Below, piece by piece: positions 7,276 through 15,055 of a stretch of DNA of 36,226 bases; the first letter of the stretch is position 1, and each line of letters opens with the position of its first letter. Origin of the DNA: Streptomyces mutomycini (GTDB taxonomy: Bacteria; Actinomycetota; Actinomycetes; Streptomycetales; Streptomycetaceae); contig NZ_MAPV01000130.1 of assembly GCF_001700505.1 (NCBI RefSeq), positions 152 through 36,377 on the forward strand, read 5' to 3'. The notes below the pieces were generated by a model, which made no database searches, was not told the origin of the DNA, and worked only from the letters and a program-made list of their open reading frames with translations. The position numbers and the translations under genes were made by a program.

Positions 7276-8544
7276 TTAACCGAAAAAGTTCCGCACATGC
7301 TCCAGGCCGTCCACCAGGGCGTCGACCTCGGCGGGCGTGGAGTACAGATAGAACGACGCTCGCGTCGTCGCAGGAATTCCGTACCGCAGGCACACCGGCC
7401 GTGCGCAGTGGTGTCCGACCCGGACCGCGATGCCCAGCTCGTCGAGTACCTGACCCACGTCGTGGGGGTGGATGTCGCCGAGCGTGAACGAGATCGTCGC
7501 GCCCCGGTCCTCGGCCGTGGACGGGCCGATGATCCGGAGGTCCGGGACCTCCAGGAGCCTGCGCACCGCGTACTCGGTGATCGCCTGCTCGTGGCGGTGG
7601 ATGTTCTCCATGCCGATGGCCGAGAGGTAGTCCACGGCCGCGCCGAGGCCGACGGCCTGCGCGATCGGGGGCGTACCGGCCTCGAACTTGTGCGGCGCGG
7701 GGGCGTACGTCGACGAGTGCATCGACACGGTCTCGATCATCTCGCCGCCGCCGAGGAACGGAGGCAGGTCCTCCAGGAGCTCCTGCCGTCCCCAGAGCAC
7801 GCCGATGCCGGTCGGGCCGACCATCTTGTGGCCGGTGAAGGCCACGAAGTCGGCCTGCAGCGCCTGCACGTCGAGCACCATGTGCGGGGCCGCCTGCGAG
7901 GCGTCGATGCAGACCAGCGCGCCGACCTGCTGGGCACGGCGGATGATCTTCTCGACCGGGTTGACCGTGCCCATGATGTTGGAGACCAGCGTGAAGGAGA
8001 CGATCTTCGTCTTCTCCGTGATGATCTCGTCGATGTTGGACAGGTCCAGCCGGCCGTCGTCGGTGATGCCGAACCACTTCAGCTTCGCGCCCGTGCGCTG
8101 CGAGAGCAGCTGCCACGGCACGATGTTGGAGTGGTGCTCCATCTCCGTGGTGACGATCTCGGTGTCGCTGTCCACCCGGTAGGGCTCATCCGCCCAGCCC
8201 AGCATGTTGGCGACGAGGTTGAGCGACTCCGAGGCGTTCTTGGTGAAGATCACCTCGTTGCGGCTGGGTGCGTTGATGAAGGCCGCGACCTTGTCGCGAG
8301 CGCCTTCGTACAGCGCGGTGGCCTCCTCCGCGATCGTGTACACACCGCGGTGGACGTTGGCGTTGTGCCGCTCGTAGTACTCGCTGAGAGCGTCGAGCAC
8401 CTGCCGCGGCTTCTGCGAGGTCGCCGCACTGTCCAGGTACACGATCTTCTTGCCGTCGTGGACCGTGCGGTCCAGGATCGGGAAGTCCTTGCGGATCGCC
8501 TCGGTGTCGAGGAGGCCGGAGAGCCCCTGTCGGGCGTCAGTCAC
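7276..8544 (-). CDS. sufS: SufS cysteine desulfurase
   Basis: SufS is a PLP-dependent class V aminotransferase-fold enzyme that takes sulfur from cysteine as an enzyme persulfide and releases alanine. The 422-residue length is typical. PLP binds K240 in TGHKMVGPTG; the persulfide cysteine is C380 in RVGHHCARP; the EMEHHSN histidine motif is at about 134-140. The short loop around C380 marks it as the SufS/group II type. The GTG at 8544 overlaps the sufC stop by four bases (GTGA), indicating coupled translation. No long linker or extra domain is seen. Confidence 0.96.
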   Translation of the reverse strand: MTDARQGLSGLLDTEAIRKDFPILDRTVHDGKKIVYLDSAATSQKPRQVLDALSEYYERHNANVHRGVYTIAEEATALYEGARDKVAAFINAPSRNEVIFTKNASESLNLVANMLGWADEPYRVDSDTEIVTTEMEHHSNIVPWQLLSQRTGAKLKWFGITDDGRLDLSNIDEIITEKTKIVSFTLVSNIMGTVNPVEKIIRRAQQVGALVCIDASQAAPHMVLDVQALQADFVAFTGHKMVGPTGIGVLWGRQELLEDLPPFLGGGEMIETVSMHSSTYAPAPHKFEAGTPPIAQAVGLGAAVDYLSAIGMENIHRHEQAITEYAVRRLLEVPDLRIIGPSTAEDRGATISFTLGDIHPHDVGQVLDELGIAVRVGHHCARPVCLRYGIPATTRASFYLYSTPAEVDALVDGLEHVRNFFG

Positions 8545-9305
8545 GCGGAAGCGCCACCCTTCGTGTAGGCCTCGTAGCCCTCGTTCTCCAGCTGGTCGGC
8601 CAGCTCGGCACCGCCGGAGGCGGCGATCCGGCCGTTGGCGAAGACGTGCACGTAGTCGGGCTTGATGTACTTGAGGATGCGTGTGTAGTGCGTGATCAGC
8701 AGGGTGCCGACCTCGCCGGTCTCGCGCACCCGGTTGACGCCCTCGGAGACCGTCTTCAGCGCGTCGACGTCCAGGCCGGAGTCGGTCTCGTCGAGGATCG
8801 CGACCTTCGGCTTGAGGAGCTCCAGCTGGAGGATCTCGTGGCGCTTCTTCTCGCCGCCGGAGAAGCCCTCGTTGACGTTGCGCTCGGCGAAGGCGGGGTC
8901 CATCTGGAGCCCGGCCATCGTCTCCTTGACCTCCTTCACCCACGTCCGCAGCTTGGGGGCCTCGCCGCGGACGGCGGTGGCGGAGGTGCGCAGGAAGTTG
9001 GAGACCGAGACACCGGGGATCTCGACCGGGTACTGCATGGCGAGGAACAGGCCGGCGCGGGCCCGCTCGTCGACGGACATCTCCAGGACGTCCTCGCCGT
9101 CCAGGGTCACCGTGCCACTCGTGATCGTGTACTTGGGGTGACCCGCGAGCGAGTAGGCGAGGGTGGACTTGCCGGACCCGTTCGGGCCCATGATGGCGTG
9201 CGTCTCGCCCTGCTTCACGGTCAGGTCGACGCCCTTGAGGATCTCCTTCGTGGCGTTGTCGGCCTCGACGGAAACGTGCAGGTCGCGGATTTCAAGCGTT
9301 GCCAT
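8541..9305 (-). CDS. sufC: SufC, ATPase of the SufBCD scaffold
   Basis: SufC is a soluble ABC-type ATPase that drives conformational change in the SufB-SufD scaffold during Fe-S assembly; it is not a transporter. In its 254 residues, Walker A GPNGSGKST is at 40-48, the signature SGGEKKR begins at 149, and Walker B VAILDE ends with E173, followed by TDSGLD, the typical SufC form. The ATG at 9305 is chosen because the sequence then starts MATLEIRDLHV as in other SufC proteins. Seven bases separate it from the ferredoxin stop. Confidence 0.96.
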   Translation of the reverse strand: MATLEIRDLHVSVEADNATKEILKGVDLTVKQGETHAIMGPNGSGKSTLAYSLAGHPKYTITSGTVTLDGEDVLEMSVDERARAGLFLAMQYPVEIPGVSVSNFLRTSATAVRGEAPKLRTWVKEVKETMAGLQMDPAFAERNVNEGFSGGEKKRHEILQLELLKPKVAILDETDSGLDVDALKTVSEGVNRVRETGEVGTLLITHYTRILKYIKPDYVHVFANGRIAASGGAELADQLENEGYEAYTKGGASA

Positions 9306-9312
9306 GGGTGAC

Positions 9313-9630
9313 TCAGGACTCCTGGGTGACGGAGACGAGCACATCGTCCCCTTCGATCTTTACGGGGTATACGGGGACGGGGCGCGTCGCGGGAAGACCG
9401 GACGGCTTGCCGGTGCGGAGGTCGAAGCTCGATCCGTGCAGCCAGCACTCGATCGAGCAGTCCTCCACCTCGCCCTCCGACAGCGAGACGTTCGCGTGCG
9501 AGCAGATGTCGTTGATCGCGAACACCTCGCCCTCGGTGCGGACGACGGACACCGGCGTGCCGTCGAGCTCCACCCTCTTGGGGGTGTCGTCCTCCAGCTC
9601 GCTCAGCGCACAGGCTTTGACGAAGGCCAT
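9313..9630 (-). CDS. Rieske-type [2Fe-2S] ferredoxin in the suf operon
   Basis: At 105 residues this is a single small Rieske domain of the kind annotated as dioxygenase ferredoxin or NirD-like. Both cluster motifs are intact: C43-x-H45 in DICSHA and C62-x-x-H65 in ECWLHG. It has no leader or membrane anchor, so it is cytoplasmic. It sits between sufD and sufC with almost no spacing, a placement common in actinobacterial suf operons. An electron-transfer role in cluster assembly is plausible but is inference; no oxygenase component is nearby. Confidence 0.92.
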   Translation of the reverse strand: MAFVKACALSELEDDTPKRVELDGTPVSVVRTEGEVFAINDICSHANVSLSEGEVEDCSIECWLHGSSFDLRTGKPSGLPATRPVPVYPVKIEGDDVLVSVTQES

Positions 9631-9631
9631 C

Positions 9632-10843
9632 TCAGACCGACGCCTTCAGCTCGGCCTCGATCTTGTCGAGGAGCCGGGCCTCGACGTCCGGCAGGCCGAT
9701 CTGCTGGACCAGCTCGGCGAAGAAGCCGCGCACGACGAGCCGGCGGGCCTCCTCGGCGGGGATACCGCGGGACTGGAGGTAGAAGAGCTGCTCGTCGTCG
9801 AAGCGGCCCGTCGCCGAGGCGTGGCCGGCTCCGACGATCTCGCCGGTCTCGATCTCCAGGTTCGGTACGGAGTCGACACGGGCACCGTCGGTGAGGACCA
9901 GGTTGCGGTTCATCTCGTAGGTGTCGGTGCCTTCGGCGGCGGCCTGGATGAGCACGTCACCGATCCACACGGCGTGGGCGTCCTCGCCCTGGAGCGCACC
10001 CTTGTACACCGCGTTGGACTTGCAGTGCGGGGTGTTGTGGTCGACCAGGAGACGGTGCTCCTGGTGCTGGCCCTTGTCGGTGAAGTACAGGCCGAAGAGC
10101 TCGGCCTCGCCGCCGGGGGCGGCGTAGGCGACCCGCGGGTGGATGCGGACGAGGTCCCCGCCGAACGTCACGATGATCGACTTGAAGGAGGCGTCGCGGC
10201 CGACCAGCGCGTTGTGCTGGCCGACGTGGACCGCCGTGTCGTCCCAGTCCTGGACGGAGACGACGGTCAGCTTCGCGCCGTCGCCCAGGACGTAGTCGAC
10301 GTTGGCGGCGAGCACGGCGTCACCGGTGTGGTCGATGACGACGACTGCCTCGGCGAAGGCTTCCAGCTGGATGACCTGGTGGCCGTAGGCCACGCCGCCC
10401 TCACCGTGCACGGTGATCCGGACCGGCTCGGTGAGCACGGCCTCCTTCGCGACCGTGACGACCGAGGCGTGCTGGAAGGACGAGTACGCCTGGGCGGCGA
10501 CCCGGTCGACCGGCGTTCCGGCCTTGCCGAGCCGGTCGTCGTCGCGGCCCACGGTCTCGACCGTGACGCCGGAGGGCGCCTCGACGACGACCTTGACCCC
10601 GTCACCCGTGGCGACGGCGGTGCCGTCGTGCAGGCCGCGCAGCCGGTCCAGCGGCGTGAACCGCCACTCCTCCTCGCGGCCGTGCGGGACCGGGAAGTCC
10701 GCGACGTCGAAGGACGGGGGTGCGCTCATGCGCGTGGCGACGGTGGACTCGGCCGCCACCGCGATGGAACCGGCGGTCGTCGAACCGGCCGGGATGTTCT
10801 GAGCCTCAGCCATGGCTGTCGTAGTGCTCGCTTTCTCAGTCAA
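9632..10843 (-). CDS. sufD: SufD, scaffold subunit
   Basis: SufD pairs with SufB and SufC2 to form the scaffold on which Fe-S clusters are built. The 403-residue product has a variable Ala/Thr-rich N-terminus, then FPVPHGREEEWRFTPL (around 51-66), a right-handed beta-helix, and the C-terminal family motif around LQSRGIPAEEARRLVVRGFF. The stop lies one base from the ferredoxin start. The start is uncertain: TTG 10843 has GAAGAG just upstream, whereas ATG 10813 lacks an obvious ribosome site. The first 40 residues are poorly conserved in either case. Confidence 0.94.
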   Translation of the reverse strand: MTEKASTTTAMAEAQNIPAGSTTAGSIAVAAESTVATRMSAPPSFDVADFPVPHGREEEWRFTPLDRLRGLHDGTAVATGDGVKVVVEAPSGVTVETVGRDDDRLGKAGTPVDRVAAQAYSSFQHASVVTVAKEAVLTEPVRITVHGEGGVAYGHQVIQLEAFAEAVVVIDHTGDAVLAANVDYVLGDGAKLTVVSVQDWDDTAVHVGQHNALVGRDASFKSIIVTFGGDLVRIHPRVAYAAPGGEAELFGLYFTDKGQHQEHRLLVDHNTPHCKSNAVYKGALQGEDAHAVWIGDVLIQAAAEGTDTYEMNRNLVLTDGARVDSVPNLEIETGEIVGAGHASATGRFDDEQLFYLQSRGIPAEEARRLVVRGFFAELVQQIGLPDVEARLLDKIEAELKASV

Positions 10844-10873
10844 GAACTCTTCGGGACGCGGTCGGCGGGCGTA

Positions 10874-12295
10874 CTAGCCGACCGAACCCTCCATCTGCAG
10901 CTCGATCAGCCGGTTGAGCTCCAGGGCGTACTCCATGGGCAGCTCCTTGGCGATCGGCTCGACGAAGCCGCGCACGATCATCGCCATGGCCTCGAACTCG
11001 GTCATGCCGCGGCTCATCAGGTAGAAGAGCTGGTCCTCGGAGACCTTGGAGACCGTCGCCTCGTGCCCCATCGACACGTCGTCCTCGCGGACGTCGACGT
11101 AGGGGTAGGTGTCGGAGCGGGAGATCGTGTCCACGAGCAGCGCGTCGCACAGCACGTTGGACTTGGCTCCCGGCGCGCCCTCGCCGATCTCGATGAGACC
11201 GCGGTAGGAGGTGCGGCCGCCGCCTCGCGCCACCGACTTGGAGACGATGTTGGAGGAGGTGTTCGGTGCCATGTGGACCATCTTGGCGCCGGCGTCCTGG
11301 TGCTGGCCCTCGCCCGCGAAGGCGATGGACAGGGTCTCGCCCTTGGCGTGCTCGCCCATCAGGTAGACGGCCGGGTACTTCATGGTGACCTTGGAGCCGA
11401 TGTTGCCGTCGACCCACTCCATGGTCGCGCCCTCGTACGCCACGGCACGCTTGGTGACGAGGTTGTAGACGTTGTTCGACCAGTTCTGGATCGTCGTGTA
11501 GCGGCAGCGGCCGCCCTTCTTCACGATGATCTCGACGACCGCGGAGTGCAGCGAGTCCGAGGAGTAGATCGGCGCGGTGCAGCCCTCGACGTAGTGGACG
11601 TAGGCGTCCTCGTCGACGATGATCAGCGTCCGCTCGAACTGGCCCATGTTCTCCGTGTTGATACGGAAGTAGGCCTGGAGCGGGATCTCGACGTGCACGC
11701 CCTTCGGCACGTAGATGAACGAGCCGCCGGACCAGACCGCGGAGTTCAGCGAGGCGAACTTGTTGTCACCGACGGGGATGACGGTGCCGAAGTACTCCTT
11801 GAAGAGCTCCGGGTGCTCCTTCAGCGCGGTGTCGGTGTCCATGAAGATGACACCCTGCGCCTCCAGCTCCTCGTTGATCTGGTGGTAGACGACCTCGGAC
11901 TCGTACTGCGCGGCGACACCGGCGACGAGGCGCTGCTTCTCCGCCTCGGGGATGCCGAGCTTGTCGTACGTGTTCTTGATGTCCTCGGGCAGGTCCTCCC
12001 AGGACTCCGCCTGCTTCTCGGTGGACCGCACGAAGTACTTGATGTTGTCGAAGTCGATGCCCGAGAGGTCCGAGCCCCAGTTCGGCATGGGCTTCTTGCC
12101 GAACAGCTTCAGGCCCTTGAGCCGGAGCTTCAGCATCCACTCCGGCTCGTTCTTCTTCTCCGAGATGTCGCGGACGACAGCTTCGGACAGGCCGCGCTTC
12201 GCCGCCGCGCCTGCCGCGTCGGAGTCGGCCCAGCCGAATTCGTACGTGCCCAGGCCATCGAGCTCAGGGTGGGCAGTCTCCGTAGGGAGCGTCAT
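10874..12295 (-). CDS. sufB: SufB, scaffold subunit
   Basis: SufB is the cluster-building subunit of SufBC2D. The 473-residue product starts at ATG 12295, with GGAGG eight bases upstream. Family features include [14 protein letters not shown] near residues 69-82, the beta-helix core with [20 protein letters not shown] and [19 protein letters not shown], and the C-terminal [17 protein letters not shown] shared with SufD. The ATG overlaps the sufR stop by four bases (ATGA), so regulator and scaffold are coupled. sufD follows after about 30 bases. Confidence 0.96.
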   Translation of the reverse strand: MTLPTETAHPELDGLGTYEFGWADSDAAGAAAKRGLSEAVVRDISEKKNEPEWMLKLRLKGLKLFGKKPMPNWGSDLSGIDFDNIKYFVRSTEKQAESWEDLPEDIKNTYDKLGIPEAEKQRLVAGVAAQYESEVVYHQINEELEAQGVIFMDTDTALKEHPELFKEYFGTVIPVGDNKFASLNSAVWSGGSFIYVPKGVHVEIPLQAYFRINTENMGQFERTLIIVDEDAYVHYVEGCTAPIYSSDSLHSAVVEIIVKKGGRCRYTTIQNWSNNVYNLVTKRAVAYEGATMEWVDGNIGSKVTMKYPAVYLMGEHAKGETLSIAFAGEGQHQDAGAKMVHMAPNTSSNIVSKSVARGGGRTSYRGLIEIGEGAPGAKSNVLCDALLVDTISRSDTYPYVDVREDDVSMGHEATVSKVSEDQLFYLMSRGMTEFEAMAMIVRGFVEPIAKELPMEYALELNRLIELQMEGSVG

Positions 12296-13041
12296 GCGGG
12301 GTTCCTCCCGGCCGTACTTGCAGATGCTGAATGAGTGGTCTGTGAAGCCTGTGGTGCTGTGGGGCTGCTGCGCGGAACGAACGTCGTGCACACACCGTCG
12401 CCGTGGGCGAGGGTGGCGAGACGCTGCACATGGGTCCCGAGCAGGCTGGAGAAGAATTCCGTCTCCGCCTCGCACAGCTGCGGGAACTGCTCGGCTACGT
12501 GCGCGACCGGGCAGTGGTGCTGGCAGAGCTGCTCGCCCTGCTGAGCGCCCGGAGCGCTACGCGCCGTAGCAGCGTACCCGTCGGCGGACAAGGCCTTGGC
12601 CAAGGCCTCCGTGCGCGCCTTGGGGTCCGCGGACTCGATCACGGCCCGGTACTTCTCCGACTGCGCGGCCATCCTGGCGCGGGCGAAGGCGACGAGCGCC
12701 TCGTCCCCCGCCGACTCGGCGATCCAGCGCAGTGCGTCGGCGGCGAGCTTGTCGTAGGACTGGTCGAAGGCGTCCCGGCCGCAGTCGGTGAGGGCGAAGA
12801 CCTTGGCCGGACGGCCGCGGGTCCGCGCTCCGTACACCCGCTGTTCGCGGGCCTCGACCACGTCGTCGGACATGAGGGTGTCGAGGTGCCGGCGCACGGC
12901 GGCCTGTGTGAGACCGACGCGCTTCGCCAGATCGGCGACGGTGGAGGGGCCGTGGTCCAGGATGGAGCGCGCGATCCGGTTGCGCGTCGGGCGCTCACCG
13001 GTCGCGAGTTCCTCCGCAGGAGCCTCGCCAACGTATTTCAC
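12292..13041 (-). CDS. sufR: SufR, Fe-S-sensing repressor of the suf operon
   Basis: From GTG 13041 the protein has 249 residues. An N-terminal winged helix-turn-helix (about residues 30-85, [20 protein letters not shown], then the [12 protein letters not shown] wing) precedes an effector domain with four cysteines: C173, C177, C190 in [10 protein letters not shown]...QLCEAE, and C218 near GDGVCTTF. SufR of cyanobacteria and actinobacteria uses such cysteines to bind a [4Fe-4S] cluster and represses suf when clusters are plentiful. An in-frame TTG at 13077 would add 12 residues, but that segment contains a rare TTA codon and coincides with a promoter, so GTG 13041 is preferred. It is the first gene of the operon. 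Confidence 0.92.
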   Translation of the reverse strand: MKYVGEAPAEELATGERPTRNRIARSILDHGPSTVADLAKRVGLTQAAVRRHLDTLMSDDVVEAREQRVYGARTRGRPAKVFALTDCGRDAFDQSYDKLAADALRWIAESAGDEALVAFARARMAAQSEKYRAVIESADPKARTEALAKALSADGYAATARSAPGAQQGEQLCQHHCPVAHVAEQFPQLCEAETEFFSSLLGTHVQRLATLAHGDGVCTTFVPRSSPTAPQASQTTHSASASTAGRNPA

Positions 13042-13054
13042 AACGCCATTGTTG
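13041..13054 (-). promoter_or_regulatory. SufR operator, CAAC-N6-GTTG
   Basis: The sequence CAACGCCATTGTTG matches the CAAC-N6-GTTG palindrome that I recall being reported for SufR of Streptomyces avermitilis. It abuts the GTG start of sufR and covers the proposed -10 element, so bound SufR would block its own operon. Confidence 0.8.
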
Positions 13055-13077
13055 CGTAATTCCTCCGGGCGTGACAA
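13048..13077 (-). promoter_or_regulatory. Putative leaderless promoter of sufR
   Basis: On the reverse strand TTGTCA (13077-13072) and AACAAT (13053-13048) are separated by 18 bases, and the -10 ends six bases before GTG 13041. That spacing puts the transcript start at or next to the start codon, implying a leaderless mRNA. The GGAGG at 13062-13066 is 20 bases from the GTG, too far to serve it. Confidence 0.55.
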
Positions 13078-13112
13078 CCCGCCCCGGGACCGGACCCGGT
13101 GCCCTTCATCAC

Positions 13113-13126
13113 TTAGGTAAACCTAA
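13113..13126. promoter_or_regulatory. Iron-box-like palindrome TTAGGT-AA-ACCTAA
   Basis: A perfect 6-2-6 inverted repeat forms an AT-rich island in very GC-rich DNA, between the divergent sufR operon and ABC exporter. Its arms equal the outer arms of the DtxR/IdeR/DmdR iron box, but the centre is five bases shorter than the usual 19-bp box. Confidence 0.45.
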
Positions 13127-13261
13127 ATTGACCTGCGGAAACAGTCGATCACGGGAGGCCACCGCAGGTGGGCGCTCTCCGGGCCGGCCGGCGGCCGGAC
13201 CTCCGGGAAGGCCGCGAGGACGTCGGGGAGCCCGGCGCGCCGGGCCCTTCTCCCGCCCGCC

Positions 13262-13267
13262 TAGACT
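13262..13267 (+). promoter_or_regulatory. -10 element for a leaderless ABC exporter transcript
   Basis: TAGACT is a close match to the TAnnnT -10 consensus and ends eight bases before the ATG at 13276. This leaves no room for a ribosome site and suggests a leaderless mRNA. No convincing -35 is visible. Confidence 0.5.
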
Positions 13268-13275
13268 TGCCCGCC

Positions 13276-14202
13276 ATGAGCAGTGAGCCCGTCGTACAGG
13301 CCAGGGGCCTGGTCAAGCGGTACGGCACGAAAACGGCGGTGGACGGCCTGGGTCTGGAGGTCGCGGCGGGCACGGTGACCGCGGTCCTCGGCCCCAACGG
13401 CGCAGGGAAGACCACCACGGTCGAGATGTGCGAGGGCTACCGGCGGCCGGACGGCGGGACCGTGCGGGTACTCGGACTCGACCCCGTCGCCGACGCGGCC
13501 GCGCTCCGTCCCCGTATCGGCGTGATGCTGCAGTCCGGCGGCGTGTACTCCGGCGCCCGCGCCGACGAGATGCTGCGCCACATGGCGAAACTCCACGCCC
13601 ATCCGCTGGACGTCGGCGCACTCGTCGAACGTCTCGGGCTCGGCAGCTGCGGCCGGACCACCTACCGCCGGCTCTCCGGCGGCCAGCAGCAGCGCCTCGC
13701 GCTCGCGATGGCGGTCGTCGGCCGCCCCGAGCTGGTCTTCCTGGACGAGCCGACGGCCGGTCTCGACCCGCAGGCCCGCCGCTCGACCTGGGACCTGATC
13801 CGGGAGCTGCGCGCCGACGGGGTGTCCGTCGTCCTCACCACGCACTTCATGGACGAGGCCGAGGAGCTCGCCGACGACGTCGCCGTGATCGACGCCGGGC
13901 GGGTCGTCGCCCAGGGCAGCCCGGAGCAGCTGCGACGCGGCGGCGCCGAGAACACCCTGCGCTTCACGGGCCGCCCCGGGCTGGACCTCGCCTCACTGCT
14001 GAAGGCGCTGCCCGACGGCAGCGAGGCGGCCGAGCTGACCACCGGGGCGTACCGCATCACCGGGCGGATCGACCCGGAGCTGCTCGCGACCGTCACCTCC
14101 TGGTGCGCCCAGCACGGCGTGATGCCGGACGGCATCGCGGTCGAGCGGCACACCCTGGAGGACGTCTTCCTGGAACTGACCGGCAAGGAGCTGCGCGCAT
14201 GA
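13276..14202 (+). CDS. ABC exporter ATP-binding subunit (DrrA-like)
   Basis: This 308-residue nucleotide-binding subunit has Walker A GPNGAGKT at 39-46, signature LSGGQQQR at 133-140, Walker B LVFLDEP at 153-159, and the H-loop in TTHFMDEAEELADD. A C-terminal extension ending HTLEDVFLELTGKELRA is typical of the DrrA/ABC-2 exporter class. It pairs with the downstream permease, whose ATG overlaps its stop. Substrates of this class include antibiotics, lipids and polysaccharides; nothing here identifies one. The start is ATG 13276, just after a -10-like TAGACT. Confidence 0.93.
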   Translation: MSSEPVVQARGLVKRYGTKTAVDGLGLEVAAGTVTAVLGPNGAGKTTTVEMCEGYRRPDGGTVRVLGLDPVADAAALRPRIGVMLQSGGVYSGARADEMLRHMAKLHAHPLDVGALVERLGLGSCGRTTYRRLSGGQQQRLALAMAVVGRPELVFLDEPTAGLDPQARRSTWDLIRELRADGVSVVLTTHFMDEAEELADDVAVIDAGRVVAQGSPEQLRRGGAENTLRFTGRPGLDLASLLKALPDGSEAAELTTGAYRITGRIDPELLATVTSWCAQHGVMPDGIAVERHTLEDVFLELTGKELRA

Positions 14203-14966
14203 GCGCCGGTACGTACACCCCGCGCCCCGGCGCCGCCCCGCTGCCCCGCATGATCGCCGCGCAGGCCGCGCTGGAGACGCGGATGCTCCTGCGCAACGGG
14301 GAGCAGCTGCTGCTGACGGTGGTCATCCCGACGCTGCTCCTCGTGCTCTTCAGCTCGGTCGACATCATCGACACGGGCGCCGGTGAGCCGGTCGGCTTCC
14401 TGACGCCCGGCGTACTCGCGCTCGCGGTGATGTCGACGGCGTTCACGGGCCAGGCCATCGCGACGGGCTTCGAACGCCGCTACGGGGTGCTCAAGCGACT
14501 GGGCGCCTCGCCTCTGCCCCGCTGGGGCCTGATGGCGGCGAAGACCCTCGCGGTGCTGGTCACGGAGGTGCTGCAGATCGTCCTGCTGACGGTGATCGCC
14601 TTCGCGCTGGGCTGGTCGCCGGAGGGCAATGCGTTCGCCGTGCTGCTGCTCCTGCTGCTGGGCACCATGGCCTTCTCCGGGCTCGGGCTGCTGATGGCGG
14701 GAACGCTGAAGGCCGAGGCGACGCTGGCCGCCGCCAACCTCGTCTTCCTCCTGCTGCTGGTCGGCGGCGGGGTCATCGTGCCGCTGGACCGGTTCCCGGA
14801 CGCCGCACAGTCGGTGCTGGGCCTGCTGCCGATCTCGGCGCTGTCCGGCGGGCTGAGGGACGTCCTCCAGCACGGCGCGCCGATGCCCTGGGGCGACGCG
14901 GCGGTCCTGGCCGTGTGGTCGCTGCTGGGCCTGGGCGCGGCGGGCCGGTTCTTCCGCTGGGAGTGA
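14199..14966 (+). CDS. ABC-2 type permease subunit
   Basis: The 255-residue protein has a short cytoplasmic N-terminus and about six membrane helices, with ALETRMLLRNGEQLLLTVVIP entering the first one, the usual ABC-2 fold. The Pro-rich head (YTPRPGAAPLPRM) is likely disordered. Start ATG 14199 has AAGGAG eight bases upstream and overlaps the ATPase stop (ATGA), so the two are coupled and should form one exporter. Its place next to ctaA and suf makes a cofactor- or respiration-linked role worth testing, but that is only positional. Confidence 0.9.
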   Translation: MSAGTYTPRPGAAPLPRMIAAQAALETRMLLRNGEQLLLTVVIPTLLLVLFSSVDIIDTGAGEPVGFLTPGVLALAVMSTAFTGQAIATGFERRYGVLKRLGASPLPRWGLMAAKTLAVLVTEVLQIVLLTVIAFALGWSPEGNAFAVLLLLLLGTMAFSGLGLLMAGTLKAEATLAAANLVFLLLLVGGGVIVPLDRFPDAAQSVLGLLPISALSGGLRDVLQHGAPMPWGDAAVLAVWSLLGLGAAGRFFRWE

Positions 14967-14978
14967 GCGGCGAGCCAC

Positions 14979-14995
14979 CCCCGGGATGTCCGGGG
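14979..14995 (+). terminator. Short hairpin after the ABC exporter
   Basis: CCCCGG-GATGT-CCGGGG forms a 6-bp stem 12 bases after the permease stop. It is modest compared with other terminators in the window and may allow read-through into ctaA. Confidence 0.4.
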
Positions 14996-15042
14996 TCGGC
15001 CGGAATGCCCACCCCTCGTGAAAACATGCACAAGCCGTTCCC

Positions 15043-15048
15043 TACGAT
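15043..15048 (+). promoter_or_regulatory. -10 element for ctaA (possible leaderless mRNA)
   Basis: TACGAT fits TAnnnT and ends seven bases before GTG 15056, which supports that start as the 5' end of the transcript. The -35 is weak. Confidence 0.45.
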
Positions 15049-15055
15049 GGTGCGC

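Noticed and set aside
9299..12334. A very long open frame (about 1000 codons) on the forward strand opposite the suf genes
   Set aside because: It is antisense to sufB, sufD, the ferredoxin and sufC, has low-complexity Val/Asp/Leu/Arg/Gly-rich content and no domain. Such frames are a by-product of high GC with G/C third positions.
13113..13131. A full 19-bp iron box
   Set aside because: Only the outer arms match; the central part is too short, so I call it iron-box-like only.
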